Positions 16,623 to 26,758 of a DNA stretch of 64,000 bases are shown one piece after another (position 1 is the first letter of the stretch; every line of letters starts with the position of its first letter). The notes under the pieces are model-generated. The model did no database searches. It was not told where the DNA came from and saw only the letters and a list, made by a program, of their open reading frames with translations. This stretch comes from Pseudomonas sp. R5-89-07 (GTDB lineage: Bacteria; Pseudomonadota; Gammaproteobacteria; Pseudomonadales; Pseudomonadaceae). The translations under genes and the position numbers were made by a program. The DNA lies in assembly GCF_003851685.1 (NCBI RefSeq), contig NZ_CP027727.1, positions 1,178,001 through 1,242,000 on the forward strand. The letters are read 5' to 3'.

Positions 16623-18155
16623 TCAGAATTGGAAGTAAAGGAACGGCGAAAAGCTTTGCGCCGAGAGTTTCAGGATCGAGGCCACGAACAGCAGCAGCAC
16701 CGCGGCGCGCATGGCGTAGCGTGGCCAGTCAGCGGTCCAGTAGGCCGGTTGCACGGCGGCGTCACGGCCCACGGTGAAGCCAGGCTCGTGGATGCTGCCG
16801 GGGTTGTCGCCGGGCACGGCCTTGATCAGGCTCGGATCGCTCGGCTTGGTTTTTTCGGCAGGGCGATTGGTGTAGAAATCGCGCAGGCCGAAGAACGCCA
16901 GCGTTGCGTAGGCCACCACCAGCGTCGCCACTTGCAGGCCGGTGAGGTTGGCGCGGTTGAGTTCCGACAGCGACCACTCGCCAAAGCTGAACATCGCACC
17001 GTACATACGCCCGGCGACGTGCAGGTTTTCGGCGCGGAAGATCACCCAGCCCATCACCACCAGCAGGAAGGTGAAGGCCCAGCGCAGCACATTGAAGCTG
17101 CGCGGCGCGGTGTTCAGGCCGATGGCTTTTTCAATCGCCAGCCACATGCCATGCCAGGCGCCCCAGACGATGTAGGTGATATTGGCGCCGTGCCACAGGC
17201 CTCCGAGCAGCATGGTCAGGAACAGGTTGCGGTAGGTGATCAGCGTGCCTTTGCGGTTGCCGCCCAGGGTGATGTACAGGTAGTCGCGCAGCCAGGTCGA
17301 CAGGCTGATGTGCCAACGGCGCCAGAACTCGGTGATCGACTGGCTGATGTACGGCTGCTTGAAGTTTTCCATGAAGCGGAAACCCATCATCAAGCCCAGG
17401 CCGATGGCCATATCGCTGTAGCCGGAGAAGTCGAAATACAGCTGCGCGGTGTAGGCCAGCGCGCCGAGCCAGGCGTCGCCCGTGGTCGGGTTTTGCAGGG
17501 CGAAGCAATGGTCCGCGACCACCGCCAGCGTGTCGGCGATAAAGACCTTCTTGATGAAACCCTGCATGAACCGCGTGCAGCCCTCGGAGAACTTGTCGAG
17601 GGTGTGGGTGCGGTTGTTGAACTGGTCGGCCAGGTCACGGAAACGCAACACAGGGCCGGCGATCAAGTGCGGGAAGATCGCCACGAACGCCGCGAAGTCG
17701 ATCAGGTTGCGGGTCGCTGGCGTATCGCCACGGTACACGTCGATGATGTAGCTGATGGACTCGAAGATGTAGAACGAGATACCGATCGGCAACAGCACGT
17801 GGGTGAGAATGAACGGCTCCAGGCCCATCGACTTCATCATCACGTTGATGCTGTCGACGCCGAAGTTGGCGTACTTGAAGTAGCCGAGGATGCACAGGTC
17901 GACCGCCACGCCAAGCAGCAGCCAGCGTTGGGCCGGCTTGGTGCGCACGCCCGCCGCACCGACCTTGAGGCCGATCCAGTAGTTCCACAGCGTGACGGCC
18001 GCGAACAGCGCCAGGAAGTCCACTCGCCACCAGGCGTAGAACACGTAGCTGGCGATCAGCAGCAGCAGATTGCGATAGCGTTGCCCGCTCAAGTAGTACA
18101 AGCCGAGAAAGATCGGCAAGAACAGAAACAGGAACACATTGGACGAGAAAACCAT
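16623..18155 (-). CDS. algI: Alginate O-acetylase membrane subunit AlgI (MBOAT family)
   Basis: This 510-residue multi-pass inner-membrane acyltransferase moves acetyl groups across the membrane for alginate acetylation. The MBOAT signature, with the catalytic His in GGLWHGANITYIVWGAWHG, and a second conserved His in ISLSTWLRDY context are present. The start at ATG 18155 (MVFSSNVFLFLFLP) follows GGAGAGATCGGG and matches AlgI of other pseudomonads, so the eight upstream codons of the open frame are excluded. A REP-containing 218-bp gap separates it from algL. Confidence 0.97.
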   Translation of the reverse strand: MVFSSNVFLFLFLPIFLGLYYLSGQRYRNLLLLIASYVFYAWWRVDFLALFAAVTLWNYWIGLKVGAAGVRTKPAQRWLLLGVAVDLCILGYFKYANFGVDSINVMMKSMGLEPFILTHVLLPIGISFYIFESISYIIDVYRGDTPATRNLIDFAAFVAIFPHLIAGPVLRFRDLADQFNNRTHTLDKFSEGCTRFMQGFIKKVFIADTLAVVADHCFALQNPTTGDAWLGALAYTAQLYFDFSGYSDMAIGLGLMMGFRFMENFKQPYISQSITEFWRRWHISLSTWLRDYLYITLGGNRKGTLITYRNLFLTMLLGGLWHGANITYIVWGAWHGMWLAIEKAIGLNTAPRSFNVLRWAFTFLLVVMGWVIFRAENLHVAGRMYGAMFSFGEWSLSELNRANLTGLQVATLVVAYATLAFFGLRDFYTNRPAEKTKPSDPSLIKAVPGDNPGSIHEPGFTVGRDAAVQPAYWTADWPRYAMRAAVLLLFVASILKLSAQSFSPFLYFQF

Positions 18156-18263
18156 CCCGATCTCTCCATGTTTAACCAACAGTCAAGGGCCAGAGCCCCC
18201 CCAAACCCCCCCACGATTTCGGGGGAGGGCGGTACAACATTCCTACTGACGCAACCGGCTTCA

Positions 18264-18358
18264 AATGTGGGAGGGGGGCTTGCCCCCGATAGCGCTGTGT
18301 CATTCAACACAGATGGCGACTGTTACACCGCCATCGGGGGCAAGCCCCCTCCCACAGT
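18264..18358. repeat. REP/REPIN element, GTGGGAGGGGGC type, between algL and algI
   Basis: Arms AATGTGGGAGGGGGGCTTGC and GGCAAGCCCCCTCCCACAG enclose a variable centre. It lies within the alginate transcript between algL and algI. A second GC-rich hairpin (CCCCCCCAC/GGGGGAGGG, about 18198-18228) lies between it and algI and may be a decayed copy. Confidence 0.85.
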
Positions 18359-18373
18359 TTCAACCGTGCCTCG

Positions 18374-19483
18374 TCAGGAGCCTTTGTTACCTTTTTCGTG
18401 CGTCGGGTCGTAGACCTTGGTCAGGTCGCCGCCCAGGCGGAACGTCTTGAACGGCTGCATGCCGTGCTTGCGCTCGAGCACATCCGGGGCGCAGGTGTAG
18501 AGGGTGCAGAAAGGTTCGAGCCAGGCGAATTTCATGGCCTCCTTCAAATCCTTCATGTCCTGCTCCTTGCCGTTCTTCTGTTCGAAGATGTCCGGGTCCT
18601 TGACCCCGGCCAGCACCTTGTCGCCCAGGCGCTTGAGCGCACTGTTGTTTTCCTGGCGCAGATCAACACCGTTGACCAGCGCAAAACTGGCGATCATCGA
18701 CAGCGGCGGCAGGGCGTAGTTGTGGTACGACAAGGCCCGTTGCTGACGCTTCAATTCATTGGGCAAGAAGCCCTGGTCGTCGACTTGGTTCACGCCGACC
18801 TTGTATTCCTTCACGGCCCAGTCGAACAGGTCGCGACGGTTGGTGGCGATGGACGTTGCCATCACCGACCAGGCGGCCCAGTACGAATGGTTGTTGGTTT
18901 TTTCCAGCGGCAGGTTGTCCCAGTCGCTTACCACTTGATCGGCCAGCTTGTTGAACCAGGCCTCGATCAGTTGTGATTCCTGCGGGTGATTGGCCAGCGG
19001 GTGCGAGTCGGAGAATTTCAACCGCACATAGGCCGAAGCCATGCTGCCCAGCGCCCATTTGCGCATGGACTTGCCGGTGTGGTTGAAGTCCTTGGACATC
19101 AAGGCGTCGGCCTTGGCCCACGACACCAGCCAGTTCAGCGTGCACTCGAGCTGCTGTGGGCGGCCGTCGCGCATGAACTGCATCACGCGCTTGCTGGTGT
19201 CTTTTTCCAGCTTGGTGATGTCGGCGGTGCTGTCGCGAAAGGCTTTTTCCGACTGCACGTTCAGGGTCGAGCGGGCCTTGTCGGAGCCTTCGTATTTGCT
19301 GCGAAATTGCAGAGGCCCGGTGTAGGGCGTCGGCATGGCGTCGCAGTTTTCCTTGAAGTCGCCGGTCTTGAACGCTTCGATCGGGGCGAAATAGCCCTGA
19401 GGCGGACGCAGTGGCGCGGCCGCATTGACGGAGCCTGCGAACATCGCCAGGCCCAACAGGGTAGGAAGCCATAACTTTTGCAT
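18374..19483 (-). CDS. algL: Alginate lyase AlgL
   Basis: This roughly 369-residue periplasmic polysaccharide lyase (family 5) degrades alginate and clears misdirected polymer from the periplasm. A signal peptide ([21 protein letters not shown]) precedes an alpha/alpha-toroid domain with the active-site NNHSYW motif and a downstream Arg...Tyr segment ([16 protein letters not shown]). The ATG at 19483 follows AGGT and gives the signal peptide; the upstream in-frame codons read back into algX. It begins 8 bp after the algX stop. Confidence 0.96.
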   Translation of the reverse strand: MQKLWLPTLLGLAMFAGSVNAAAPLRPPQGYFAPIEAFKTGDFKENCDAMPTPYTGPLQFRSKYEGSDKARSTLNVQSEKAFRDSTADITKLEKDTSKRVMQFMRDGRPQQLECTLNWLVSWAKADALMSKDFNHTGKSMRKWALGSMASAYVRLKFSDSHPLANHPQESQLIEAWFNKLADQVVSDWDNLPLEKTNNHSYWAAWSVMATSIATNRRDLFDWAVKEYKVGVNQVDDQGFLPNELKRQQRALSYHNYALPPLSMIASFALVNGVDLRQENNSALKRLGDKVLAGVKDPDIFEQKNGKEQDMKDLKEAMKFAWLEPFCTLYTCAPDVLERKHGMQPFKTFRLGGDLTKVYDPTHEKGNKGS

Positions 19484-19491
19484 AGGTAACC

Positions 19492-20940
19492 TCACTTCCC
19501 GAGTTGGGCGGTCTGCTGACCGCCGCTTGGGAATACGTTGCGTGTGCAAATTTTCGCTTCGACCTTCTGCGCCGCAGCGCCCTTTTCCGGGCCCTGCACT
19601 TCCACGGCCAGCAAGTTCTGCGAAGCCCAGTCTTCATCGGTGCGCAGTTCAAAGGCGAAACGCCCGTCTGTATCGGATGTCTCGGGTTTTTCGATCTTGA
19701 TGTCCTCGTGGCGCCCGTTCATGTACCAGAGGGTGGCTTGCAAGGTTTTCACCGAAGGGTCGGCGAAGCGGATATCGACCTGATGGTTGGCGTTGCGCAA
19801 GTCTTTGTTCGCGCTGTTGACCATCAGTTCGTTTTTGCCCGGTTTGAGCGTGGTGCTGGCCGACATCTGCGCGGTCTTGCCTTCACAGCCGTTGTCGAGC
19901 AGCGCCATCATCTGGCGGTAGATGGTTTCCTGGTCGAGGCGGTACAGCGGCGAGAATTCCCAGATCAGGATCTTCGGTGGGGTCTTCTGGAATTCGTCAC
20001 TGCCCAGGTACTGCAGCATCGAACCTTCCAGGCCACCGCCGGGGAAGGCAACGTTGAGGATGTCGGCACCGATTTCTTCTTCCAGGAAACCGGCGAAGTT
20101 GTAGTTCTTGCCGCTGTGGCTGGTGCCCACCAGGGTGATCTGCGGGTTGCCCGAATCGCCGAACAGGTCGCCGTCACCGGCTTCGCCCTTGGGCTCGGTG
20201 GTGAACTGGTCCATGTACTGGATCGCATAGCTGGTGCCGCACAGTTGCCCGGCCATGTTGTGCAGGGTACCGGTCTTGCCCATGCGGCCCGAGCGTTTGG
20301 TCTCGAATTCGCGCTTGGGAATATCGGCGAATTCGGGCATCTGCTTGACCTTGGCCGCGACGATTTTCGCGGTGCGCTGGGCGCCGTACGGCGTCCAGTG
20401 CTGGTCACCGCGGAAGTAGAAGTCGTGGGCCGGCAATTCATCCGGCAACTGCTCGTTGGTCAACGGCGACAGGTCCGGCACCACGTAGCCCATCTTGGCG
20501 AAACGGCCGAGCATGGTCTTGTAGTTGCTCAAGGCCTTGTCGAAATCGTACTTGGCCTTTTCCTCGGGGTTGAGCTTGTTGCGGTTTACCAGGCCACGGG
20601 TCGGCTGGTAGACCACCACCAGTTCCACACCCTTGCTCTTGAACGCATCGTGCAACTGCTGCATGCGCTTGTAGCCGGCCGGAGAAGTGTCGAATTCGGT
20701 GCGCAGGTCTTCCTGGGTACGGAACAACCAGTCGCCCTGGGCTTGTACCAGGGTGGTGAAGTTCTGCTGATAGCGCGTGGTGTAGTTCTTCGCGTCATGG
20801 GCGGCCGGGCAGAGGCTGCAGCACGGTTCGGCGGTGAAGGTCGGCGCCTTGACTTCGTCGGCGCGCACGCCCTGGCTGGCCGCGAGCAGGCCGAGGGTCA
20901 GACCCGAGAGGCTCAGCAGTTTGATCATGTGTGGGTGCAT
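19492..20940 (-). CDS. algX: Alginate O-acetyltransferase/secretion protein AlgX
   Basis: This roughly 482-residue periplasmic protein has an N-terminal SGNH-like acetyltransferase domain (Asp/His in [10 protein letters not shown], Ser in [13 protein letters not shown]) and a C-terminal carbohydrate-binding module. It adds acetyl groups directly to mannuronate residues and is part of the secretion complex. I prefer the ATG at 20940 because GAGGA sits eight bases before it; the ATG at 20949 is too close to that site. A signal peptide follows. The gene starts 11 bp after algG. Confidence 0.95.
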   Translation of the reverse strand: MHPHMIKLLSLSGLTLGLLAASQGVRADEVKAPTFTAEPCCSLCPAAHDAKNYTTRYQQNFTTLVQAQGDWLFRTQEDLRTEFDTSPAGYKRMQQLHDAFKSKGVELVVVYQPTRGLVNRNKLNPEEKAKYDFDKALSNYKTMLGRFAKMGYVVPDLSPLTNEQLPDELPAHDFYFRGDQHWTPYGAQRTAKIVAAKVKQMPEFADIPKREFETKRSGRMGKTGTLHNMAGQLCGTSYAIQYMDQFTTEPKGEAGDGDLFGDSGNPQITLVGTSHSGKNYNFAGFLEEEIGADILNVAFPGGGLEGSMLQYLGSDEFQKTPPKILIWEFSPLYRLDQETIYRQMMALLDNGCEGKTAQMSASTTLKPGKNELMVNSANKDLRNANHQVDIRFADPSVKTLQATLWYMNGRHEDIKIEKPETSDTDGRFAFELRTDEDWASQNLLAVEVQGPEKGAAAQKVEAKICTRNVFPSGGQQTAQLGK

Positions 20941-20951
20941 AAGGGTCATCC

Positions 20952-22505
20952 TCAGTCCTGCATTTCGGTCTGGCGTTCGACAGGGTCGATCAGCACGGCT
21001 TTCTGCTGGCGCACCAGCAGGTCGAGAATCTCTTCCTGGCGATCACCAAGAACGCCGGAGAAGCTGATGCCGCTGGCTTTGGTTGGCGCCAGCATCGACA
21101 CGCGGTACAGCTCGATACTCAGCGGCGAGTCAATCGACAACGGCCCGCTGCCGTTACCCGCCAGCTCACCGCCGACCACGATCAGCGAGACCTTGGCGTC
21201 GAACGGGTCGAGGGCGATGTCTCGGTCGGTGTCGGTCAAGTCCTTGATGTGGCCGTACACGCCGGTGAGCCCGTTGGCCATGGCAGTGTTTTCGTAGAGC
21301 TTGATGTTCACGCTGTTACGCACGCGGATGCCGTGGCGACGATTGCTGATGACCTTGTTGCCCCACAGCAGGTTGTCACCGCTCTCATAGAGGGTGATAC
21401 CGTCGGTGTGGTTGCGGTAGATCTCGTTGTCGGCGATCAGGTTGTTGACGCTGTTACGGTCGATCACCAGGCCCGAGAGCTTGTTGTCATAGCTGCGGTT
21501 GTTGAAGATGAAGCTGTCGTTCACTTCACGGGAAATGATGATGCCGTGCTTCTTCTTGGTGCCGTATACGGTGTTGTCGGCGATGATCAGGCCGTGGGAA
21601 CGGTCGTGAGGGTCGATGCCGTAGACGATGTTGTCTTTGTAGGTGTTGCCCTTGATCACGAAGCCGGTGGTTTCGTAGCAGTAGAAGCCGTACCACATGT
21701 CCGAGAACTCGGAATCGATGATCCAGCCGGTCGGTTCCGGACGCTTGAGCACCTTGGCCATGTTCGGCGTGTACTGGGAGATACTCACCCCGTAGGACTT
21801 ACTGTTGGCGTAGCCGAAGCTGGCCATCTTGGTCTTGGAGATGTAGGTCTCGGTGCCGCCCCAGGCCAGCAGGAACGGGCGGAATTCCTTGGGCGACTTG
21901 AACAGCGCCGGGCCATTGGTTTTCTCATCCCAGCCGGTGACCTTGGTGTCGCGCACGAACAGTTGCCCGTCGTTGATCAAAAACGAACCGGCTTGCTGGG
22001 ACAGGCGCAGCTCCTGGGTCTCTTTGTCGATGTCGAGGATGCCTTTACGGCCGACCACGATGGGCAGCTTGGCCAGGAATACCCCCGGCGACGTTTCGCT
22101 GAAGTACTGCTTGGGCACCTTGCCCAGCAAGTCCTTGAGGTTCATGTAGCCGTCGTCGACAAAGATCGCCTGGGGAATGCCGTGCTGGCGCACCACCCAT
22201 TCGGCCATCTTGTTATCGCCGCCGATAAAGTCCTTGAGGGCGTCTTCCTGCATCATGCGGCGAATGCTGATTTTGCCCGGCTTGGTTCTGACGATTTTCT
22301 TTTCCATGGCCGCGGCGGTGTAGCCCGACAGGTCGGGCAGCGCCGGCTTGGCCATTTCCAGCGGCGCGGTCGGCGGGCTGGAAATGGTGTAAGTCTTGGC
22401 CTGTTGCAGTTCCTTGGCGATGGTCGGCGCCTTGGCCGCCGTATCGGCAAACGCGGGGGCACTGGCCACCAGCATTGCCGCGACGAGTAGGCTTTGAGCA
22501 TTCAT
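20952..22505 (-). CDS. algG: Mannuronan C5-epimerase AlgG
   Basis: This 517-residue periplasmic enzyme converts D-mannuronate in the polymer to L-guluronate. A signal peptide (MNAQSLLVAAMLVASAPAFA) precedes a right-handed beta-helix domain of CASH/NosD-type repeats, with the catalytic motif DPHDRS in the middle. I chose the ATG at 22505 for the clean signal peptide and the GGGAG upstream. It lies 14 bp after algE. Confidence 0.96.
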   Translation of the reverse strand: MNAQSLLVAAMLVASAPAFADTAAKAPTIAKELQQAKTYTISSPPTAPLEMAKPALPDLSGYTAAAMEKKIVRTKPGKISIRRMMQEDALKDFIGGDNKMAEWVVRQHGIPQAIFVDDGYMNLKDLLGKVPKQYFSETSPGVFLAKLPIVVGRKGILDIDKETQELRLSQQAGSFLINDGQLFVRDTKVTGWDEKTNGPALFKSPKEFRPFLLAWGGTETYISKTKMASFGYANSKSYGVSISQYTPNMAKVLKRPEPTGWIIDSEFSDMWYGFYCYETTGFVIKGNTYKDNIVYGIDPHDRSHGLIIADNTVYGTKKKHGIIISREVNDSFIFNNRSYDNKLSGLVIDRNSVNNLIADNEIYRNHTDGITLYESGDNLLWGNKVISNRRHGIRVRNSVNIKLYENTAMANGLTGVYGHIKDLTDTDRDIALDPFDAKVSLIVVGGELAGNGSGPLSIDSPLSIELYRVSMLAPTKASGISFSGVLGDRQEEILDLLVRQQKAVLIDPVERQTEMQD

Positions 22506-22519
22506 TGCGCAGGCTCCCA

Positions 22520-24007
22520 TCAGAATTTCCAGATCACGTCGACAAAGGCGCGGTGCATGTACGAGTCGACCTGGCTGCCATAGGCATCGCCCGGCTTGAA
22601 CACACCGGCGCGCAGGCGTACCAGGGCCGACGGCTCGTCGATCGACTGGCTGAGCCCGGCTGGCAACAGGCCTTTCTTGAAGTACTTGGTGACCACAAGG
22701 TCCATTTCCTGACCCAGGTCTTTCTTGCCGTCTTCCAGCGGCAGCGACGTGCTGGACAGGATCGCGCCGGTCACGTCATCGGTGTTGTTCTGCACCGCAT
22801 CGATGCCATTGCTGCCTACCGGCTTGTTGCCGTCCACGCGCCAGAACTTGTGGTAGACGAGGCTTGCGTCATAGTCCTCGCGCAACTGCCAGGAACCGAA
22901 CAGGCTCATGGACTGCATGTTGTTCATCTCGCCACGGAAGGCTTCGCCAAAGCGGTGCACGCGGGACTGGGTGCCGGTCCAGTTCGAACGGTTGCTTTGC
23001 AGGCCGTTCTGTTCGTACTCGGCACTGGCGCGCGAATAGGCCGCACCCACTTGCCACTGCGGATCCAGGCGCAGGCGCACGCCGATATCGGTGGCCCAGC
23101 CGCTCACGTCATCGCTGCGCTTGGCGTTGGTTGGGCGGGTGCCGTCGGCGTTCAGCGCGTTGACCGTGTCGCGGTCGCCGCGCATGCCGGTGATGCTCGC
23201 CCAGTAGTTGACGGTGTTGGTGTTGCGCCAGTTGTAGGCGTCGCTGTTGGCTTCGATGCCAAGCCAAGTCAGGTCGCCGTTCTCGCGTTTGTCCAACGGG
23301 TCGCTGGCCACGCCCGGTTCGGCGTAGTCGAGCTTGCCGTCGTCATGGGTGTGGTGGCCGCGCAGGCCGATCCACTGGCCCGGCGTCCACTGGTAGGCGG
23401 CGTCGGCGTAGAAGTGCTGGCGGTCCTTGTCCTTGGGCGACAGTTCCTTGAGGTCGGTGCGGTATTCGCTGAAGCGTTCGGCGGCGCCGACATTGGCCTT
23501 GAGCAGGGTGGTGTCGAAGGTCCAGTTCAGCGCTTCGATATTGGTGTCGCGCCACTGGCCGTCGTCATTGCGCAGGCGCTGGCGACCGAACTTGAGGATC
23601 TCGCCGGGGTAGGGCGTGAAGCCGCTGTAGCCCACCCAGAACTCGCGCAGGGCCAGGTAGTTCTTCTTGGCCTTGCGGTCGTCGTTGCTCGATTGTTCGG
23701 TGGTGTCGTCGGCCGACTGTTGCAGGGTGTCGGTCTCGATGATGTCGCTGGACACCACGGCCTGGCCCATGGCGTAGGCACTCCACGCGCCGCTTTCGCC
23801 GTAGATCCACGGGCGCAGATCGAGGCCGATACCGTTGACGTCGCCGCCTTTCTGGGTGCCCAGGTCGCGGTCATCTTCGGACTGCGCGGTGGCTTTGACT
23901 TCCAGGCCGAAGTTCTTCGCTTCGGTCAGCGCGGCCAGGGTCGGGCACGACCACAGCAGGGCGAAGGACAGGCCGATGCCGGCCTTGACGAATGGGTTGA
24001 GCTTCAT
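22520..24007 (-). CDS. algE: Alginate export porin AlgE
   Basis: This 495-residue outer-membrane beta-barrel secretes alginate. A signal peptide (ending SCPTLAA, about residue 26) is followed by alternating amphipathic strands and a terminal aromatic residue (VDVIWKF), the usual BAM signal. It overlaps the algK stop by 4 bp (ATGA), so the outer-membrane secretin and its lipoprotein partner are translationally coupled. Confidence 0.96.
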   Translation of the reverse strand: MKLNPFVKAGIGLSFALLWSCPTLAALTEAKNFGLEVKATAQSEDDRDLGTQKGGDVNGIGLDLRPWIYGESGAWSAYAMGQAVVSSDIIETDTLQQSADDTTEQSSNDDRKAKKNYLALREFWVGYSGFTPYPGEILKFGRQRLRNDDGQWRDTNIEALNWTFDTTLLKANVGAAERFSEYRTDLKELSPKDKDRQHFYADAAYQWTPGQWIGLRGHHTHDDGKLDYAEPGVASDPLDKRENGDLTWLGIEANSDAYNWRNTNTVNYWASITGMRGDRDTVNALNADGTRPTNAKRSDDVSGWATDIGVRLRLDPQWQVGAAYSRASAEYEQNGLQSNRSNWTGTQSRVHRFGEAFRGEMNNMQSMSLFGSWQLREDYDASLVYHKFWRVDGNKPVGSNGIDAVQNNTDDVTGAILSSTSLPLEDGKKDLGQEMDLVVTKYFKKGLLPAGLSQSIDEPSALVRLRAGVFKPGDAYGSQVDSYMHRAFVDVIWKF

Positions 24008-25539
24008 AGGGATTCCTCGCCGTCTTCTTCTTGCAGGGCGTGCAGTTGCAGCGTGCTCTGGGCCAGGGTGCCGCGGGCCGCCAGTTCCTGTTGCACCAGG
24101 CGTTGGCCTTCGGCGCGTTGTTCAGGGGTGAGCGGGGCTTCGAGCTGGGTGGCCAGCTCATTGGCTTCCGGCGTGTCCTGGGCCTTGGCCAACTGGCTGA
24201 AGACATAGGCGTTCAATGGGTCGGGCTTGGTGCCCTTGCCTTGGGAAAACAGTTGGGCGATGGCGAAGTCGGCGCTGTTCTGGCCGTTGCGCGCAGCGGT
24301 CAGCAGGTGGTCCAGGGCTTTTTGCGGGTAGACCTTGCCCAGGTAGCCACGGCGGTAGATCTGGCCGAGGTAGTAATCGGCGGCCACTTCACGGCCCACG
24401 GCTTTCTCGAAATGGGCTTCGGCGGCTTTGGCGTCGGCCGGCACCCACTTGCCTTCGTAATAGAGCTTGCCCAACAACAGTTCGGCGCGCGGCTGGTCGG
24501 CGGCGCGGCCGTTGTCGAGGTACTTCATCATCTGGTCGACGTCGCCCAGTTCGGGGAAGTCGTAAAGCAGTTGTGCCAGGCTGACCCAGGACGCCGGGTA
24601 GCCAGGGGCGATTTTTTCCAGCAGGGCCTGGGCGGTTTTCTCGTCCGGGGTGCCGAGGGTGGCATCGCCCAGCACGCGGGCAACGCTGTCGACACGCTGG
24701 GCGGTAACCGTGCCACGGCTTACGCCTGCTTCCATCTGCTTGAGCAGTTCGGCCTGTTGTTCGGGCTGCTGTTTTTTCTGATAGACCGTGGCCAGTTCGA
24801 CGTAGCAGATATCGGTGGTGTTCAGCGCGGCCTTGCAGATGCGCTCCACATCATCCAGATGCTGGTCATAGGTGTCCTGGGTGCGATACAGCAGCACCTG
24901 GGCCAGGCCGGCTTCCGGATAACCGGCGGCCTGCCACTGGCTGATCTGCTGTTGTGCGTTCACGTTGGGGAAGCTGTGGGGGTATTGCAGGTACAGCATC
25001 GCCAACGGAATCAGGGTGTTGCCTTCGCCATTGGCAAAGGCTTTTTTCAGCAGGCTTTCGGCTTCATGGTGTTCGGCTTCGGTGGCGCCGGGCTTGGCCA
25101 CCAGCAGGCGGCCCAGGCGCGCCTGGGCGCGGGGCGAAGTGTCTGCCGCGGCGCGGTATGTGGCTTCGGCCTGTTTGATTTGCGCCGGGTCGCGGGTGCC
25201 GACCTGGATATCGGCCAGGCCCACCTGGGCCTCGCTGTAGCCCAGGTCTGCCAACTGCTGGTAGTTCTGCTGCGCGGTGACGGTGTCGCCGCGTTTGAGG
25301 GCTTCGTTGGCCAGACGCTGGTCGGGCAGGCCGGCGCAACCGGCCAGGCTGACCGCAACAGCGAGCAACGCTACGGAACCCATGTGGGACCGGCGTTTGT
25401 GGCGAGGGAGCGTGCTCCCGCTGGGGTGCGAAGCGCCCCCAAGAGCCGGCTCCAGCTGCGCTGTCGAGCGGGAGCAAGCTCCCTCGCCACAGCAAGCCCG
25501 CTCCCACAGGGATTGTGTTGTTCTTGAAATAGGGTTCAC
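24004..25539 (-). CDS. algK: Alginate biosynthesis TPR lipoprotein AlgK, with a REP-encoded N-terminal extension
   Basis: This outer-membrane lipoprotein has Sel1/TPR repeats through most of its length and helps AlgE localise and the secretion complex assemble. The lipobox is [10 protein letters not shown]. Three starts are possible: ATG 25545, GTG 25539 and ATG 25383. Only GTG 25539 has a well-spaced SD (GAGGAC, about eight bases). From there the frame reads through a complete REP element (25399-25490) before reaching the lipobox, adding about 50 residues (including CCGEGAC and RHKRRSH) that AlgK normally lacks. The ATG at 25383 has no ribosome binding site and lies on the REP edge. The body of the gene is intact. 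Whether the long leader is processed is unknown. Confidence 0.9.
   Translation of the reverse strand: MNPISRTTQSLWERACCGEGACSRSTAQLEPALGGASHPSGSTLPRHKRRSHMGSVALLAVAVSLAGCAGLPDQRLANEALKRGDTVTAQQNYQQLADLGYSEAQVGLADIQVGTRDPAQIKQAEATYRAAADTSPRAQARLGRLLVAKPGATEAEHHEAESLLKKAFANGEGNTLIPLAMLYLQYPHSFPNVNAQQQISQWQAAGYPEAGLAQVLLYRTQDTYDQHLDDVERICKAALNTTDICYVELATVYQKKQQPEQQAELLKQMEAGVSRGTVTAQRVDSVARVLGDATLGTPDEKTAQALLEKIAPGYPASWVSLAQLLYDFPELGDVDQMMKYLDNGRAADQPRAELLLGKLYYEGKWVPADAKAAEAHFEKAVGREVAADYYLGQIYRRGYLGKVYPQKALDHLLTAARNGQNSADFAIAQLFSQGKGTKPDPLNAYVFSQLAKAQDTPEANELATQLEAPLTPEQRAEGQRLVQQELAARGTLAQSTLQLHALQEEDGEESL
25399..25490. repeat. REP/REPIN element inside the 5' end of algK
   Basis: Left arm GTGGCGAGGGAGCGTGCTCC and right arm GGGAGCAAGCTCCCTCGCCAC. 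A further REP-like flank (GCAAGCCCGCTCCCACAGGG) extends to about 25510, and CATGTGGGA lies at the other edge. The element falls between the algK ribosome binding site and its lipobox and keeps the frame open. Confidence 0.85.
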
Positions 25540-25553
25540 AGGCATGTCCTCGC

Positions 25554-26720
25554 TTACAGACCGTGAGCCATGGCTTTATCGATCAGCCAGTTCAGCGAAG
25601 GGCCACGGTCGCTGGTGACTTCAACCGGACGGCCGGCGTAGGTGCTGTCCAGCGGGGCGTCTGGCTTGATCTGCACGCGGATGTCCGAAGACAGGTCGGC
25701 GCTGTTCAGGCTGGTGCTGCTGACGATGGTGCCGGTGCGCACCTGTTCTTCGTCGGCGACCTGGAAGCTCACCGGGGTACCTGGGCGCACGTCACCGAAC
25801 TGGCGATAGGTGAAGCGTGCTTCCACGTTGGCCTGGCTGCCGCGCGGCACCAGTTGGAAGATCACATCACCCTTGCTGGCGTACTGGCCGTCGGCGACCA
25901 GTTGCTGGGCCACCACGCAATCGCACGGCGAGGTCAGGGTGCCGGTCATTTGCTTGCCGAACAGCTCTTCGACCTTGGCCGGTTGCAGCTGGTCTTCGTC
26001 CAGATGGCCCTTGAGTACATCGAGCATGCTGGTGCTGAAGGTAGCCAGTGGCGCGCCCTTGGCCGCTACCGAGTCACCTTTGAGCAGGCTCTGCACGGTG
26101 CCGTCGCGCGGCATGGTCACGTTCATGCCCGGTACGCTGACAAGGCCGGCCTGGGCGTGGCTGACGAAGTACATGCCGTAGAGCGACTTGAACACAAAAC
26201 CGAACGCCGCCAGGCCCACCAAAAAGATCGCCAGGCTGAACGTCACGGCGCGTAGACGCCCGAATGCGCTCATGCCGCTGCCACCGTCCTTGACCTTGCG
26301 TGCCTTGGTGAAGTTGTCGCGTTGCAGGGTGGCGAGCACGTCGCCCATGGTCACGATGTCGCCCGACAGGTGCGAGGTGATCAGGTGGCGCAGGGTGGAA
26401 ATGTCCTGGGCGTCGAGGTTCTGGAACTGGCAACCGGTGCGGCCGGTCTGGCGGTCGTAGGAGCGAATCTGCAGTTCCACGTCCATCGCCAGGCCGAGGT
26501 TGTCGATGACAAATTGCAGGCGGCCCTTGTGTACCTGGCCCACGGTCAGCGGCTGGGTGGCGGTGAACGCCAGGCCGCCGGCGGACAGGTCGATCACCCG
26601 CGCTTCGGTCGGCGTGCGGTCGCTGTTGAAAAAGCGCAGCTTGGCCGGGATTTTGACCCGGGCGTGCTGGCGCTGGGCTTCGGATTCGTGGACTACGTTG
26701 GCGTTTACTTGGCTGTTCAT
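25554..26720 (-). CDS. alg44: Alginate polymerisation protein Alg44 (PilZ plus membrane fusion domain)
   Basis: This 388-residue inner-membrane co-polymerase activates Alg8 when c-di-GMP binds. The N-terminal PilZ domain has the RxxxR motif (RQHARVKIP, about residue 17) and DLSAGG (about 44-49). One transmembrane helix follows (about 160-180), then a periplasmic HlyD-like domain with lipoyl half motifs. AAGGAAA precedes the ATG. It makes alginate synthesis depend on c-di-GMP as well as on transcription. Confidence 0.97.
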   Translation of the reverse strand: MNSQVNANVVHESEAQRQHARVKIPAKLRFFNSDRTPTEARVIDLSAGGLAFTATQPLTVGQVHKGRLQFVIDNLGLAMDVELQIRSYDRQTGRTGCQFQNLDAQDISTLRHLITSHLSGDIVTMGDVLATLQRDNFTKARKVKDGGSGMSAFGRLRAVTFSLAIFLVGLAAFGFVFKSLYGMYFVSHAQAGLVSVPGMNVTMPRDGTVQSLLKGDSVAAKGAPLATFSTSMLDVLKGHLDEDQLQPAKVEELFGKQMTGTLTSPCDCVVAQQLVADGQYASKGDVIFQLVPRGSQANVEARFTYRQFGDVRPGTPVSFQVADEEQVRTGTIVSSTSLNSADLSSDIRVQIKPDAPLDSTYAGRPVEVTSDRGPSLNWLIDKAMAHGL

Positions 26721-26758
26721 CAGGGCAATTTCCTTAAGTTAATTCAGGCTTGGCAGGG

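Noticed and set aside
16554..18413. 619-codon plus-strand open frame through algI
   Set aside because: Antisense shadow of algI with a biased, His/Gln/Ala-rich translation and no recognisable domain.
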